DNA of 64,000 nt, taken from assembly GCA_039881145.1 (NCBI GenBank), contig JAYKKI010000127.1, forward strand, positions 248,001 through 312,000. The letters are read 5' to 3'. The notes under the pieces are model-generated. The model did not search any database and was not told where the DNA came from. It was given only the letters and a program-made list of their open reading frames with translations. The stretch is from Druceiella hillmani. Lineage: Eukaryota; Arthropoda; Insecta; Lepidoptera; Hepialidae. A program made the position numbers and the translations under genes. How positions within the stretch are numbered: the stretch's first letter is position 1; the number at the start of each line of letters is the position of its first letter. Below, piece by piece: positions 1 to 13,033 of the stretch.

Positions 1-1320
1 CAGTTGATAATATTGTAAAGGCGAACGTCAAAAATTTCAAGGTAAAAACGTTACGACGTTAAACTTCTAGGATATAGTCTGACCATGTTAAGAGGGTAGT
101 TTAATGAGTGTTACATTGCACCGAAATTATGACCGTGATCGATATGAGCAACTGATCGGCAATCCGAGAAAACGTCAAGGCTATCAGAAATGAAGGTACG
201 ACTGGAAAGGAAAAGAAATAGATAAGGAGAGATATTAATGAACGTTGAATGTTGCAGAATTGTAGATTTCGAAGCTATCCGTTACCTTAAGCCGTATAAA
301 GCAAATGTGCTAATTTGTGTGTGTTTATGAAACTTTAAATATTTAGTTTAATATATAATAATAATATGTAGTTAATTTTTGTACAGAATCTTTAGTTCAA
401 CAAATATGATCACCTTGTCTAGAGAGATTTTTATACATTCATGTATGAAGTATCTAAATGTGAAAAAGTTTAAGTAATGTCGGTATCAAATGTAAAAGAT
501 TAAAACAAAACATAACTTTATCTGAAAATATGTAAAATTAATAAGAAATCCTTAGAAATTCTTCTGCAAAGTGGTACTTATCCCATTTTCTACCATTTAA
601 TTTATGTAAGACTTTTTCCATAATTTTTAGCGTAATTTAAATTTATTCGTAATTTTAATATTTAATTAAAAGTTAATGTTATTAATTAATTTGGAATAAA
701 ATATAGTTGCTACATCTTTTTAATGTCCATGCTTTCTCACTCAAAACCCTAGTGACTATATCAAAGAGAACATTAAAGTTAATTTCTAATACCTTTAATT
801 CATAAAAGCGAAGGGTAAATAAATGTGGGGTAGAAAATTTAGCTTTATTTGCGTAAAGGGACACCAAGAATCATGATATTTCTCTACTCCTCCAAATTGT
901 GTACTAAGATTGAGATTGTCATGAACCACCAGTGGCTAGGTGTGCAGGGGGTTATTTCAGATATTTATTGGGAATCAACTCATTTCAGACGTATTAAATA
1001 AACGTTGTTGTTGATAACAAAACTCATTTTAGACGTTTACTTTTGTTGGCAAAAACTATCAGAAAAATTTATTTTCCACATGTGTTTTATTATTAAAAAA
1101 GTACTTTGGGGGTAAGTTCTTCCTTAACATTATCCAATCCGGTGACGTTATGTTTACGTCAAAATGATAAGTCTAACGTGAAAACTTTTTGAAAAATATG
1201 TAAAACAACAAAGTACATTAATGAATATACAATCCCCAAAGTGCAGGGATGACCTGTCCTGACTGAGATTTCATGTTGACTTTATTTTAAGCTCCTAGTA
1301 AAAATATAATTCGTAATGTA
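1..1320. other. No recognisable gene
   Basis: AT-rich non-coding sequence. Bases 104-193 hold a 29-codon open frame (plus strand) in a more complex stretch that could be a short exon, but I recognise no family in it. The phrase AACTCATTT(C/T)AGACGT occurs twice, near 975 and 1020. A short TAAATAAACGTTGTTGTTG stretch near 1000 resembles the simple 3' tail of a LINE. Nothing else is identifiable. Confidence 0.5.
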
Positions 1321-1321
1321 G

Positions 1322-1520
1322 CACCTGTAATTAATTTGGTACCCAATTCTAGAAAGAAAAACAGCTACAACTATAATAAGTAAAACAGCATTTTTGAATG
1401 TGTAAATTGAGCGTGCTGTCCGGGTGTCAGCATCTAAATTATTCCACATTTTGACACCATAAACAGTAAGTAAATATTCTTCGAATGAGGATCTCTGGGC
1501 ATAAGTAAAGTGAGGAGATT
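1322..1520 (-). pseudogene. Jockey/CR1-like non-LTR retrotransposon, C-terminal end of reverse transcriptase ORF (relic)
   Basis: Read on the minus strand from about 1520 to 1325, one frame stays open for about 65 codons. It gives the short blocks YAQRSSFEEY, VYGVKMWNNL and RTARSIYTFKNAV. This matches the usual last domain of jockey/CR1-type LINE polymerases, where an R(S/T)xxxY segment is followed by a YGxxxWN(S/N)L motif, an arginine/serine segment and an FK helix. The rest of the polymerase and the endonuclease domain are absent, so this is a 5'-truncated, dead insertion. In the living element the domain would belong to the protein that nicks DNA and copies the RNA at the target site. The clade is assigned from memory of the motif only. 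Sequence toward lower coordinates should be the 3' UTR but has no clear polyA tail. Confidence 0.6.
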
Positions 1521-3288
1521 TTACATAACCAAGAAAACAATAACAATTTTAATAAAAATTTTAAAAAATATTCAAGTGAAACTTATAATAATCGATGCTA
1601 ATTTTGTCAACAGTTGTTTAGTTTATCTGTACGTTACACCTGCAAATATATTCCGTGGTTTTGAACTTCTTCGACACACATAAAAAAGGTTTAACAGAAT
1701 TCAAACAAGACAGAGATTCTATACAGAAAATTGTCATAAGTTGGAGAAATTGTCTACCTACCATGATTTCGGAGCTTCAAATCCAATACGTCACATCGAT
1801 GTGAAATTTGTGCCGAAATTTTAATCTAAAAAACCTTTGCAAAATGACAGCTAATTTTACTTTTATTTTTACTCTATATATTTTTGACTCAGTTCTAGTA
1901 AGCATCACAGAAAAATCATTTATTTAACAACATGACTGTATGTTTTCTCAAGTAAATATCTTCGCCGTCATTTTCAGTATGAATGTCCAGTGCTAATCCT
2001 TTTTTATATTACCGGAGACCGCAAGTAGAATGTGATTAATTTTTGAAAGAAAACGTTAAAGATATTTCATTAGATTTACGTAGTAAATTAACATTTACAT
2101 AGACTATTTTAATTTATATTATTTTATTGTCAAGCAGCTATCCGAGCAAGATCCTGGCCAAGATCACTAGGGATTCGTAAGGCTTGCAATAGGAGTCGAT
2201 ATTTTGATTAATTATCTAGGACATCTTTTTTTACTTCTCCTTACGTCAATTGTACTTCCATTTCCAATTTTTTATCCTTAATGATATAGCATTTAATTCA
2301 TTTATTCCATCAGATTTTACATTCCCGATTGGTTTTTTGCCGTCACTTTAATTATAAGTGATTGATTTTTCCTAATGATTACGTTTAAAAACGACTATCA
2401 ACGTCTTGTTTTTATAAATACTTTAATTAGAAAATATATTTGCTGCTTTCATTTTATTACAAATAATATATAAATAGATTACTTGTAAAGTTTGGTGAAA
2501 AGTAAAATATGTGATGACAATTTTGCTCTATTGCAAAGTTCACTCTTTTGAGATTGTATATTTTAAGTTTTTACTTAAATATGTGATAAATAAATATTTT
2601 TTAACTTTTTGTCTCTCCGTTTCTGTTTATCTAATGCAAATATGCTTATAATAAAATTATTTATGGTGAAGACTTATATATTATTTAACGTATTTTACCT
2701 AATTTTATACCTTAATACTAATTTGTCGATACTTGGCAACTTTTAAAACAAATTTTAAATAATTTTGCACACTTCCACATATTTTACTCTGCATTTCTTC
2801 TCCCCAGCTAGTTTATATGATTATTCTGCATTTATTATCTATTCATCATGTTTCATAAACCTAGCAGGTGAATAACCACTTACTATGCTAAAAAATGTCT
2901 AAGAAGATAAAGGCCCCGTATGCGATACAATAAACCTATGGTAATGAAAGTCAATATTTAAAATAAATTTGTAATAATAGGGTATCCGGTATAGAAAAGT
3001 TCAATAAATAAAATGTTATTAAAACGTATTACGTGTAATATAGTTTATGAAATGCATGTGATAGGTGCGTCACATCTAGCAAAGACTGAACGCCAGTACC
3101 TCTTTATTTCTTAAAACAGATGATGATTATCTATTAAACCCTTAAGCCAAAATCAATTCTTGGAGTTTTTTTATATTATCATCACTTTTCATTACAATAA
3201 TTTAAAAAAAAGAATTTCCACTCTTCTCATTAGGACATTGATGAAAGTGCCTCTCCGCGGCTTCTTCATTCAACTTTACAGCCTGTGA
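1521..3288. other. No recognisable gene
   Basis: AT-rich non-coding DNA. I see no coding-like frame, splice-framed exon or repeat boundary. A slightly GC-richer patch at about 2130-2210 was read in all frames and not recognised. Confidence 0.5.
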
Positions 3289-3328
3289 ACACACACACAT
3301 GCACATACACACACACACACATACACAC

Positions 3329-3365
<37 letters not shown>

Positions 3366-3378
3366 TAAATACATACAT
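3289..3378. repeat. (CA)n microsatellite
   Basis: Interrupted AC/CA dinucleotide array (ACACAC with scattered AT and GC units), grading into ATACATAC at its 3' end. Confidence 0.95.
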
Positions 3379-4421
3379 GCACTACATCCGTTATTATTTT
3401 TTTCATTTCATGTTGTATTTTTATTTAAGTTAAGAAACAATTAAAACACAAAATTATCACCACCGAAAAAATTTCGACAGGTTTTGCGCTTAGAAGTTTG
3501 ATTTCGATAATTATAGTTATGATGCATGAAGTATCAATTCAAATTAGTTTAATATTTTTATTAAGTTAAAATAAAGGCAATGGTAAGCGGGAGTCAAAAA
3601 TACTCGTCATGATGAAAATATTTGTTATTATATACCAGTGAAAAAACAGATAGTATTGTGTTTAGGAGAAGATCTATTCATTAAGAAATGGGCCTCGTAA
3701 AGCCACTCGTCCTTTGCAGATGCGAATACAGTTTAAGGATTTGAATGTACTGCAGAAAATATAGAAATAAAGGTCAACTAGAAGCATAAATCATTCCTTG
3801 CCGTTACTATTTCCCAAAAAAAATTCAAGAAATACTAAATAATTTCTATCGATATAACTATCAATAAGGAAACTGAAGTAACATGATTACATGGTAGAAG
3901 GTTTCGACTTGTGTCAAGAATATAAAATGCCCAATTTAATGGCATTGTATTGAATGAATACAAGCGTAAAAATCTGGTAATATCAAAATACGTGAATGAT
4001 CTTGCGCGATCCAAATTAAAGGGGTTTTAACATTCATAATTGTAGTCAGCAACGAAGTTATTCCATTGGATATGTTTTTTTGGAATCGTGTTTTTATGGC
4101 TAACGCATTTTTAAAATTATCTTACAGCAAATTATTTGTGAAGATTTTAAGTGAACTATTACACTCAAAGAAATTAAGAAAAATAACAATTCTTTTCCCT
4201 AGAAACGAATACGTTTGAATTTGACTTGCTTTTATTATGTGACTAAATTCAGTTCGTGACTAAATTCAATTTTATTATGTGACTAATTCTCCGGTAGAAA
4301 ATGGACAAATATTGAATCTTTCAAAAAATAATATTCTTATGAAGATATTGGATATTAACAGGGAAATGTTTAAGCAGTTCAATATCTGCATTGTATTTAC
4401 GTTCTTAATACTAACGGCGTA
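3379..4421. other. No recognisable gene
   Basis: AT-rich non-coding DNA between two microsatellites. No supported feature. Confidence 0.5.
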
Positions 4422-4434
4422 ATTTATATATTTA

Positions 4435-4486
<52 letters not shown>

Positions 4487-4492
4487 AATATA

Positions 4493-4550
<58 letters not shown>

Positions 4551-4600
4551 CGTTTGCATGCACGCACACATACACAAACACACGCATACATAAATACGTA
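4422..4600. repeat. (TA)n microsatellite with adjoining CA/TG-rich tail
   Basis: A long, nearly pure TA array to about 4548, interrupted by TTTATATATAAA and TGTA units, followed by an impure CACACA/CATACA stretch to about 4600. The open frame running through it on the minus strand (Tyr-Ile repeats) comes from the dinucleotide and is not a gene. Confidence 0.95.
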
Positions 4601-5489
4601 TATGCACATTCTATGCAGATCTACTAATGACATGGGATGAAATAAGGGAATAGGGTGTGAAGAAAAAAAGCTAAATATTATTAGTTTCTAAAATGAGTAA
4701 AAAGAGAGAGCATTCCGCGAACTTTTGTGTAATTTATTGTACGGCTTGCTAGAGTATATTGTGAGGGGCCAATTATAATTCAAGGAGCTTTTCAAAATGC
4801 GAACCAAAGTTATGAGAAGTTAAGGCAATATATTCATTATTTAGTATATGAAGGAAAATTGGAAATATTCAAGATATCAAATATAAATAAAGGAATATGA
4901 CGCTAACTATTTGAGGCGAAAGCTAAATTTAAAAATGTTATAATATTTTTTGAAGCCGAATTTTATTAAGTGACGTCTTTATAAATATTACTCACTATTT
5001 ATAACCGAAAAACATCTTCAAAACCTTGCAAAGGAGCTGCAAATCCATCATTCATAACTGAAGCACTTTGCTATAAATAGATGGAAATATCTGGAATTAA
5101 ATTGGAAAATAATATTAACTTCGTGAGCTTTTTTCATAAAATATTCTGATCGTGATTTCATCATGACATTTCCAAGTACCAAACATTTGGACGCGATCAC
5201 AGGTCAAAAAAAATTGTTTTGGGTCTGTTATTTAGTAAATATTTTCTCTTTGTATACATCGAAAATTAAACAGAAACTCCATAAATAATAAATAAACTTT
5301 GCTTTTGTACCTTTATATAGTGAAAAATAAATATATGGTGTTTTGGCAGATTTTTTGAGGAGCCGTTGCATTTAAGATGCAAGAGAGAGGTGAGGGGGGA
5401 CTGTGGGTGTAAAAAGGGAAGTGGCACACTGACATGGTAGTGTGCACATGCAAAGGAATAACGTATTTTATGTGTCGCGAGGCCTAAAA
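4601..5489. other. Upstream flank of the CYFC-type pseudogene
   Basis: Non-coding. The last 140 bases are purine- and G-rich (for example GAGAGAGGTGAGGGGGG near 5385). They could be the old 5' flank or promoter of the gene copy that follows, but I see no TATA box or initiator I would commit to. Confidence 0.4.
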
Positions 5490-6217
5490 ATGTCTTCCAA
5501 AAAGTGTAAAAATGGCGTGGACTCCTTTTGCTATATTTGCGGCGAATTCATTAAAATGAGAGCCAAAAAATGTTGTTTGACATCAAATATAAAACTTTGT
5601 GAAGCCTACGACGCTTATTTTAACTTACCTGTACGAAGTCAAGATAAAATATGGGCACCTCATTTCTCATGTAATAACTGCAAAACTACTTTAGAAGGTA
5701 AGAAAACACATCATATTTTTAAGGAAAACATACCTATATATATTTTTAATACATGCATGAAATGTGTCATTCGTTAATGAATGATGTTCATTTTTTTCCA
5801 GCCTGGCACCGAAGAGAAAAAAAAGTATGAAGTTTACAGTACCAAGGATATGGAGGGAGCCAGCTGATCACATCAATGTTTGCTATTTTTGTGTAGTTAA
5901 TCCGCGTATGCGTCGGGCTGGCAAACATGCCAAAAAGATTCAGTACCTAAATCTGTCATCAACGTCTGCTCCAGTACCCCACAGTAAAAATTTTCCAGTG
6001 CCTTCTAGTCTAAAGGTGAAGGCACAAGAGCAGCCACTACCGCTATCACAAATATCTAGTAATAGCGAAGGCAGATTTTGTGATCGCATCACCGTCTGTT
6101 AAAGCACATCTTATTAATTCAGAAGAGTTTATTGACTTAGTAAGAGATTTAAACCTACCTAAACTTAAATCAGAAATATTAGCTTCACGGCTAAAACATT
6201 GGAAACTATTCATTTAA
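5490..6217 (+). pseudogene. Broken copy of an arthropod multicopy CxxC (CYFC-type) protein gene
   Basis: Exon 1 (5490-5697) starts at an ATG followed by SSKKC. It encodes a CYIC pair at residues 14/17, DKIWAPH at 52-58 and a CNNC pair at 61/64, which looks like a four-cysteine zinc site. Exon 2 (from 5802) has IWREPADH, then CYFCVVNP and VPHSKNFPVP. The tail has LVRDLNLP and ILASRLKHW, ending at TAA 6215-6217. This order matches a family of unknown function present in many copies in insect genomes (recalled from the motifs WAPH, WREP, DCYFC and LVRDLNL). Two defects break it. The A-run at 5817-5824 is one base short for the frame, and a second one-base shift lies near 6060, after which the true frame resumes as a short acidic and serine stretch. 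The product is much shorter than the roughly 350-400 residues I recall for the family. It could be a recently dead copy, or an assembly homopolymer error plus one real frameshift. Confidence 0.7.
5698..5801 (+). other. Intron of the CYFC-type pseudogene
   Basis: The donor is GAAG|GTAAGA at 5697/5698. The acceptor is a T-rich tract followed by CCAG ending at 5801. Splicing joins the CNNC-TTLE segment to a downstream Trp-containing segment, at the place where the family has a conserved Leu-x-x-Trp. The intron is 104 bp. Its survival argues that the copy arose by DNA duplication rather than by retrotransposition of spliced mRNA. Confidence 0.65.
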
Positions 6218-6287
6218 ATTTCTAACATTTTTAAGGTTTTTTTTGTATTTTTGGGTTTTATATATGCCGTCTTTTGTAATTAAAGTT

Positions 6288-6293
6288 AATAAA
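6288..6293 (+). terminator. Polyadenylation signal AATAAA
   Basis: AATAAA lies 71 bases after the last in-frame stop (6215-6217) of the CYFC-type pseudogene. In AT-rich DNA this hexamer is common by chance, so only its position supports the call. Confidence 0.4.
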
Positions 6294-8123
6294 AATGTAT
6301 AATTCAAAATTTGTTTCCTTTTAAATATAATTGAAATTAAAAAATAGAGCTTTGTCATAAAATTTTGAAATTTCATTCTGGTAAGTACAAATGCAAACTT
6401 TATCAGATAAAAATATTTGTTTTTTATAGTTACGCATAAGTAATCAAAATCAGAGGTACAGAACTCAGACTCAAAATTTATGTTGACTTGTGATTGAGGA
6501 GTACATGTTAATAACGCTGTTCATCTCAGCTGCCAAGTCGTACAATCTCGAATGGAACACTTTAAAAGCTATAAAATTTCCCGGCAAGAATTTACTTTTT
6601 ATATTTCGAGCTCAGTAAACGAACTTTTCAAATATAGATGTTTTTTCGTCTTCTGCTATTTAATTTAAGTATAAGTTTTAATTCAAAAATCATCTATAAT
6701 TTACACACAGCCTACTGAAATATCAGAAAGACAGAGAAAATGAAACTAATTTTATTTCCTTCACAATTATAGAAGCCATGAAATAAGTCACATTATTTTA
6801 ATATTTAATTTTAGATTGTTTTAAGGTTTTAATAAAATTTTATAGTTTAGCTTTAAATATTTCAAATACATGTTAATATACAAATAAATGATAATTTACG
6901 AATAAATGTTAATGTTGAAATTACATTATGGACTTAATCTTTATTTCGCTGAAATATATCGTGATAAGCTAATATTTACAATTTTGATTTTAGTGAAATG
7001 GATTATCTCAACAGTTTCAAAAAATACTATTGACAGAGTAGACAAGTTAACGTATATGGCGATAATTCAAATAAACATTGGCTATCTATCGAGAAGTATC
7101 TATCGGCTATCAATTAATAAGTATATACCAGTTGTCTATCACGAGGCCATCTATCTGTTGATTATAATAAAGAAATCTCCGGGTTTGAACTTTATCATTT
7201 AATGATTTGCTCAATCTTTCAGCTAGGTGTTTGTATCTATCGTGTATTCTCATCTAAAAATGTTTCTGTTTAGACCTTTGAGTGACATTGGTCGATTCGT
7301 CAGATATTCTATTCTCTTTTATTTCCTTGTATATATTACAGAGGCTATGTTTTCCTGAATCGTCTGAGAAAATTGTAAATGTTTATAGTTAACCATGAAC
7401 ACTAAAATTGAATTCCCTCAAGACCGCCTACCTATTCGGAAATGGAAAACGTTAAATAAAATATTTCCAATATTTCTAGAAGTTAACATACATAACTGGA
7501 TGTGACATTACCTGCTCCAACTTTTCGTTTACGTCTTTTTTTAGTGATATAAGATAAATGCCTCAACCTTTTCTAAAATTGTTTCGCTTAAGGGTTCATC
7601 TGTACCATTATGAACGATATATCTAGAATATTATTATATTCCAAAACAAGTGTTATAATACATTTCTTTAGTCTTAATAGTAACCGCCAGATCTGTCTTC
7701 AAGGACCAAAAAGATGTATTGATACTCTATGGAGCCTATAAACCAAGGAGAGGAAATCCACAAGTAGCCGATAGCTATTTGTCATAATATAATGTACATA
7801 TATTTAAGAAATTTATCCGGAAACTAGGTAAAGAGGACATGAAATTTAACCAAAAGCAAATAAGAAAATTACGTCATGAAGTTTTATGCAATTCACTATA
7901 ATATAAATGAAATTTAGTAAATAAATGACTAAAAATTTTTGATTTCAATATTTACAATTGTGACTAAAAAATAAGTTAGCCACATTTGAGTCACGTGACC
8001 AACATTTCCTCATTTAATTTTTTCACAGGTTAAGATTAACGCCGTTTAGATATTTCAGTACTTTAAATAGTCCATAACATGCAAATTAATTCATTAGTTA
8101 TTTACAAGATTTGCCATCTCTCC

Positions 8124-8175
8124 GATGACAAGTTTCGTAGCAAATAACTTTGATGACAAGTTTCGTAGCAAATAA
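8124..8175. repeat. Short tandem duplication (24-bp unit, 28-bp period)
   Basis: The 24-base phrase from GATGACAAG to CAAATAA occurs twice without mismatch at 8124-8147 and 8152-8175. It is a recent local slippage or repair duplication. Confidence 0.9.
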
Positions 8176-9008
8176 ATTGAATGCCGACCTTAACAATTTG
8201 TCTTCCATAAGTCCGTTTCAAAATTTATCAATAAATTCACAAATTTCCTAATGTCTAATCCTAATGCCCTCCCATTATATTGTAATTTTGTTTCATTGCA
8301 ATGTTGCTTTGTTTTTCGAATTGTATAAAGAAAAGACAACTAACATTTACATGATTTATTTCTTTTGTATTTCGTTTCTTGATTTTAAAATTTTGAATTC
8401 TGCCAAGTTTTAATTGAATTTTATAAACAGGTTAAAACGTAATTAATTTCGTCGATTTTGTTTTCACTCCGCGGATTTAAAAAAAAATTTAATTTGAAAT
8501 ACATTTTCCCATTGTCAAATAATCTGTGCTTAATTTTTAATGTTTGAATAGTTTAACTTCAAGTTGGTTAATTACGAAGTTATAAATTTAATTTTAAGAC
8601 AAGATATAAAGTGGTTTCACTACAGAGTTTTTTCAAAATGATCTATTTTTATGTTATCACCCGGAGAGGAGGAAATGATAGTAAGGAAAGAAGAATGTTT
8701 TTGATACATTAGTAAACAAGCGCAAATCATATCTGAATCTACATGTATGTACGTGGTATGCGCACTTTCAAACGTTTATGAAATCTGAAGGGAGCTTTCG
8801 ATTGACCACGATCTTACGTATACTTAAATTACTTAAAAAATTTAAACCTATGTACTACAAAAACGAAACAAAAACTAACTGGATTGGAACGTAATATTTT
8901 GAAGGTTATTAATATTGATCTATAAATGGTACTTTACGCTTGTACTAACTTAAAAAGTATTTCTAGAGGTAAAGACGAAGAACCAATTGTTTTTTACGTG
9001 TTGGTGCG

Positions 9009-9033
9009 CGGCAGTTGATAAAGATAACTGCCG
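9009..9033. other. Perfect 8-bp hairpin
   Basis: CGGCAGTT (9009-9016) pairs with AACTGCCG (9026-9033) around a 9-base loop. It is unusual here because it is GC-containing in AT-rich DNA. No function is assigned. Confidence 0.5.
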
Positions 9034-9381
9034 GATTAATATTGTTGCTATGCTTATGTCGTTTGGTAGCTCAAGCTTTAGAGATAATTATTTTTTAGAA
9101 CTCTTATAAATCTGCTACTCCTGAGGTGACATAACAAGTTATGAGAACTTTTCCACGAATAATAAATATTGAATATTTTTTTCAAACAAATTCCTTTTAA
9201 TTTAATACATATGCTATAATAAAACTAAGTCTTCAAAAAATGTTCGTAGATAATGACTGAATTGAAAAAAAATTATTAAAATATATAAATAAATCTTATT
9301 AAAGTATTTTAGAAACAAGTCCAAATCTTTCTTCGCTGGGTAAAAAAATTCATTGAGTATATATTTTATAGCTTCCCTAAT

Positions 9382-9430
9382 TTGTATAGTGACTTACTCA
9401 TAACACTTAATTGTATAGTGACTTACTCAT
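9382..9430. repeat. Short tandem duplication (20-bp unit, 29-bp period)
   Basis: TTGTATAGTGACTTACTCAT occurs exactly twice, at 9382-9401 and 9411-9430. Confidence 0.9.
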
Positions 9431-12400
9431 CAAAAGAGCTAAGAATAATTTTTATTGACCTATGATTTGGTACAAAGAACGTCAAAATAGCACAAATAAA
9501 TGAAATAAACCTAAAAGTATGTATGTAAAGTATGTGTATTTCTGATTCTCGGCAATATTGCATTGTAAACAATATTTTTGGGTTTTCAGTTTTTTTAGAA
9601 AATACTTATCTATTAAATTTCGGGATGAAACAGTCAAAGGGTCAGTTCTATTGGCACCTACTCCTCTTTTTTCCCAAAATCCAAAACAAACCAAATTAAA
9701 AATTTGCGATGTTTTCTGCAAATCTCTTAGCAGATAACCAGCTATATTTATTAGTGCCCGTCACGAACTTTAGTTTGAAATTGGTCATTTTATTTTTTGA
9801 TATGATGCACATTGGTAATTCTATTTTCTATTTTTTATAGCCTGAACTCCAGTAAACAGAATAACAATTTTAAAAAAATAAATAAATTGCATATTTTTAC
9901 CTTCGTAATATACAAAAATGAAACTTTACCTTTTTTACAAAAAAGTTCTCCAGAAGATTTTCAAACACTTCTTCCAAATTCTTCTATTTTCTCTTTCTAA
10001 AAAAATTTATATTTTGCTTCACTCGCACGGACTATATTATTATAACCTATTTGTCAACCCAGGTTAAAAAATTATTTTACCTATTTTTTAAAATCTATTC
10101 GCTTCAGTAGTAGCATCATGATGGAATTATATAAGAGAGAAAATGCATTATGCTATCCCACGAAAACCATGCTTAGATTGAAGAATTTGGGATACACGTT
10201 GTGAGTTAATACATAATGTAAAAACTTTCAAACAATACTGAACAAATAAATGGAAATGTTATGATCATAATAAAATGTGGATGTTATTTATATACTTCAG
10301 CAACTGTACTACCCCTCGGAAACTGATTCAGTAACTGGTTGCCTTTTGGAAACAAATATCTAGTAATCTATACGTAAGTGAAGTTTCTTGCAAATATGTT
10401 CAGAAATTGCGGATTTGTAGCTTAACAAACATCCGTCTGTCCATCTAATCTTGCGCGTTTAAAGTGGTATAATATAGCCAAAAATTAGGTTCAAATATAT
10501 AAATATATCATAGCGTAGCTATAAGTTAGCCGATAATATGGAAATATGTTCAATAACATCCTTATCGGATTGCTTCTGTTGAAATCCAGCATTTGGTTAT
10601 ATTGTTCAATACTAAGAGTTCAGTGAATGGTTGCTCGTGATATACAAACGGAGATTTTATGAAATCATTGTGTCGTAGATTGGAAGGAATATTTCACACC
10701 AATTCTAAATTAGGGGAGTAAATGATCGTCATTTATATAATTTGAGCGTAACGTTGCTTAGTTCGAACTCCGTTGTTTAATAGAGTTCTAAACTCGAGAC
10801 TGAATGGAAGGTCGTTACGATATTTTGTGAGTAATTTCTATCGGAATGTGACAAAATTAAAAAAGTATAAGAGAAAAATTGCTTTATCTTTTAAAATGAT
10901 GTATTTTTGGCAAGGAAATATGTCATTAGCCAAGAAATTATAAATATGTTTTTTTATCATTAAGCATTTATGATTTTAGACTTATTACCGACAAAGCTTT
11001 ATTATTTATTGGGTTGTAATAAGAAATATTAGGGTTGTTAAATTGTCCAGCAATTGCCAAAAATGTGATATAAAATTAACATTTTGTGGGGAAACAAATA
11101 GCTTTATTTCTTGACTCCTATAGTATTACATGATATAAATACGTATAAAATCAAGGTAATATCTGCAGAAGGATTGCAGGCAATTAATTACTTAAGAGGA
11201 ACCTGGCTGAACCATGTCCAGGAATTGAAGTGTTTTTTAGTGAAACTAAAATCATTCATATTCTAATAAAAGCTTTGTCGCTTTACGTATCTTGCATTTG
11301 ATAGACAGCCATTATAGATGTTTGCACTTGTTTAACTGTCTTAATAATTTTTTTTGATCTCAGTAGTCGCTAAGGTTTGTTGAGTCGAAAAGTGCCGACA
11401 GCGTTCTTTAATATTGGGAAATAGTTTCATCAAATTTAGGCTCGTTTGACTTATTTTGATGAGTATTTTTTCACAAATATTATTCTTTATTATTAATAGA
11501 TATAATATCTAATGATGCTGAATCAAATTTGTACATATTTAACGTATCTTGGCGATTTGTGCATATTTGATCTATCTTGGCTGATTAACGTATTTATTTT
11601 GAAAAGAATGAATTTATTACTATAGAATGTGCATTGAGAAAAAGAATTCAAATTAATAGCATTTATGCCTGTATATTTTGATTATAATGTCTTCCACATA
11701 GATTATAGATATATGCTGTAGCGGACTTTTAGTTAGAACTGTTTTGGAAATAACAATCATACTATACATTATCTTCGTGTAACTTTAACGGTTTAGGCAG
11801 CCCATCCTAAAATAATTCTCAGAGGACAAGTATCGGTTATGTGAATCTTCGATTTATTTGATTATTTTCTTGATGTGTTGTAGTTTATATGATATTTTGA
11901 ATTATACGCTATATTACTGAAGAGTCATCAAAATTAGTTTAGTAGTTTTTACGTGAAAAAGCAACTAATATCCATGCATACAACCTCATTAACTTTCGTG
12001 TTTATAATCATAGTAGAATTGGCAATTTAATTTAAAATATTTTATCAACTCTTTTTACTATAATTAACTGTTAAAATATTTTTGTTTGAAAGTTTGTATT
12101 TAATATAATAGTTTATAAATTCATAATAATGTAAACAGTTATTCAATTAAAATCGTCAAAACAATTTGTGAGACATTAAAAAAATGAGTGAGTTTTTTTA
12201 TAATTTGGAAAATTCTATTTCCCGTAACTCATGTTCATTAAGTAGAATAATTTAGAGAAACATTAAGACATACAAATGGAAATCGTTAAGGAAAATTATT
12301 ATATTTGAATCAATTTAGCTGATTTTTGACAAAAAAGAAAATCCCATTAATTACCAGTAAAACTCGTCTACTTCCAGGAAACTATTAATAAATATTAATA

Positions 12401-13033
12401 TGATTTTTGCAATGCAAATACGCCTTTTAATCATATGTTGTCTAATATTTTTGCATAGATATATAATATTGTAATTTTCTCAATAATGACTGAGAATCTG
12501 TAACAATTTTATGACTTTGCTACAATTTTCGCAACTTTAAATAAAATTTTATTGACTTTACTTCTGAGTTTCGTAGATTTGGAGGTATGGGGGAAACAAA
12601 ATTTGAAAATATTTTTAATAATATCTTTGAGGTAGATAACCGCAAAGACAACAAAATTCGGAAAAAAGGAATTAATATGTTTGGAAAATTAATGATTATT
12701 TAATATATCAAACCTGATATTTGAACTATAATCATATCCAGTTGTTCATGTACAGCCGTTAAAAGTTCGAAATAAATATTTTGGAGTATTAACTTTTGAA
12801 ATTTATGCGGTTTGATATGCTTACTTGGAAGCAATAAAATTGTAAATATTTCTTTAAATTAGGCCGGTTTAGACAAAAATAATTTTATAGTTTTGGGAAT
12901 TGAAATTGAAGAAAAATTTATGAAAAAATTCCCAAATTTTTGCCTAATTTTCAAATATATTCAATTTAATTTACAAAGTTCACATTTTAAAATGCTTGTT
13001 AAACTAGCCAAACAAAACTAATAAAAATGTTTT

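Larger units (their letters stand above)
6300..13033. other. Long stretch without recognisable gene
   Basis: AT-rich non-coding DNA. Apart from two small tandem duplications (8124-8175 and 9382-9430) and a perfect hairpin (9009-9033), listed separately, I see no supported feature. Open frames at 6906-7202 and 9482-9721 have AT-driven composition, no recognisable motif and no exon signals. Confidence 0.5.

Noticed and set aside
4275..4607. 110-codon minus-strand frame with Tyr-Ile repeats
   Set aside because: It runs through the TA and CA microsatellites; the repeat explains the frame.
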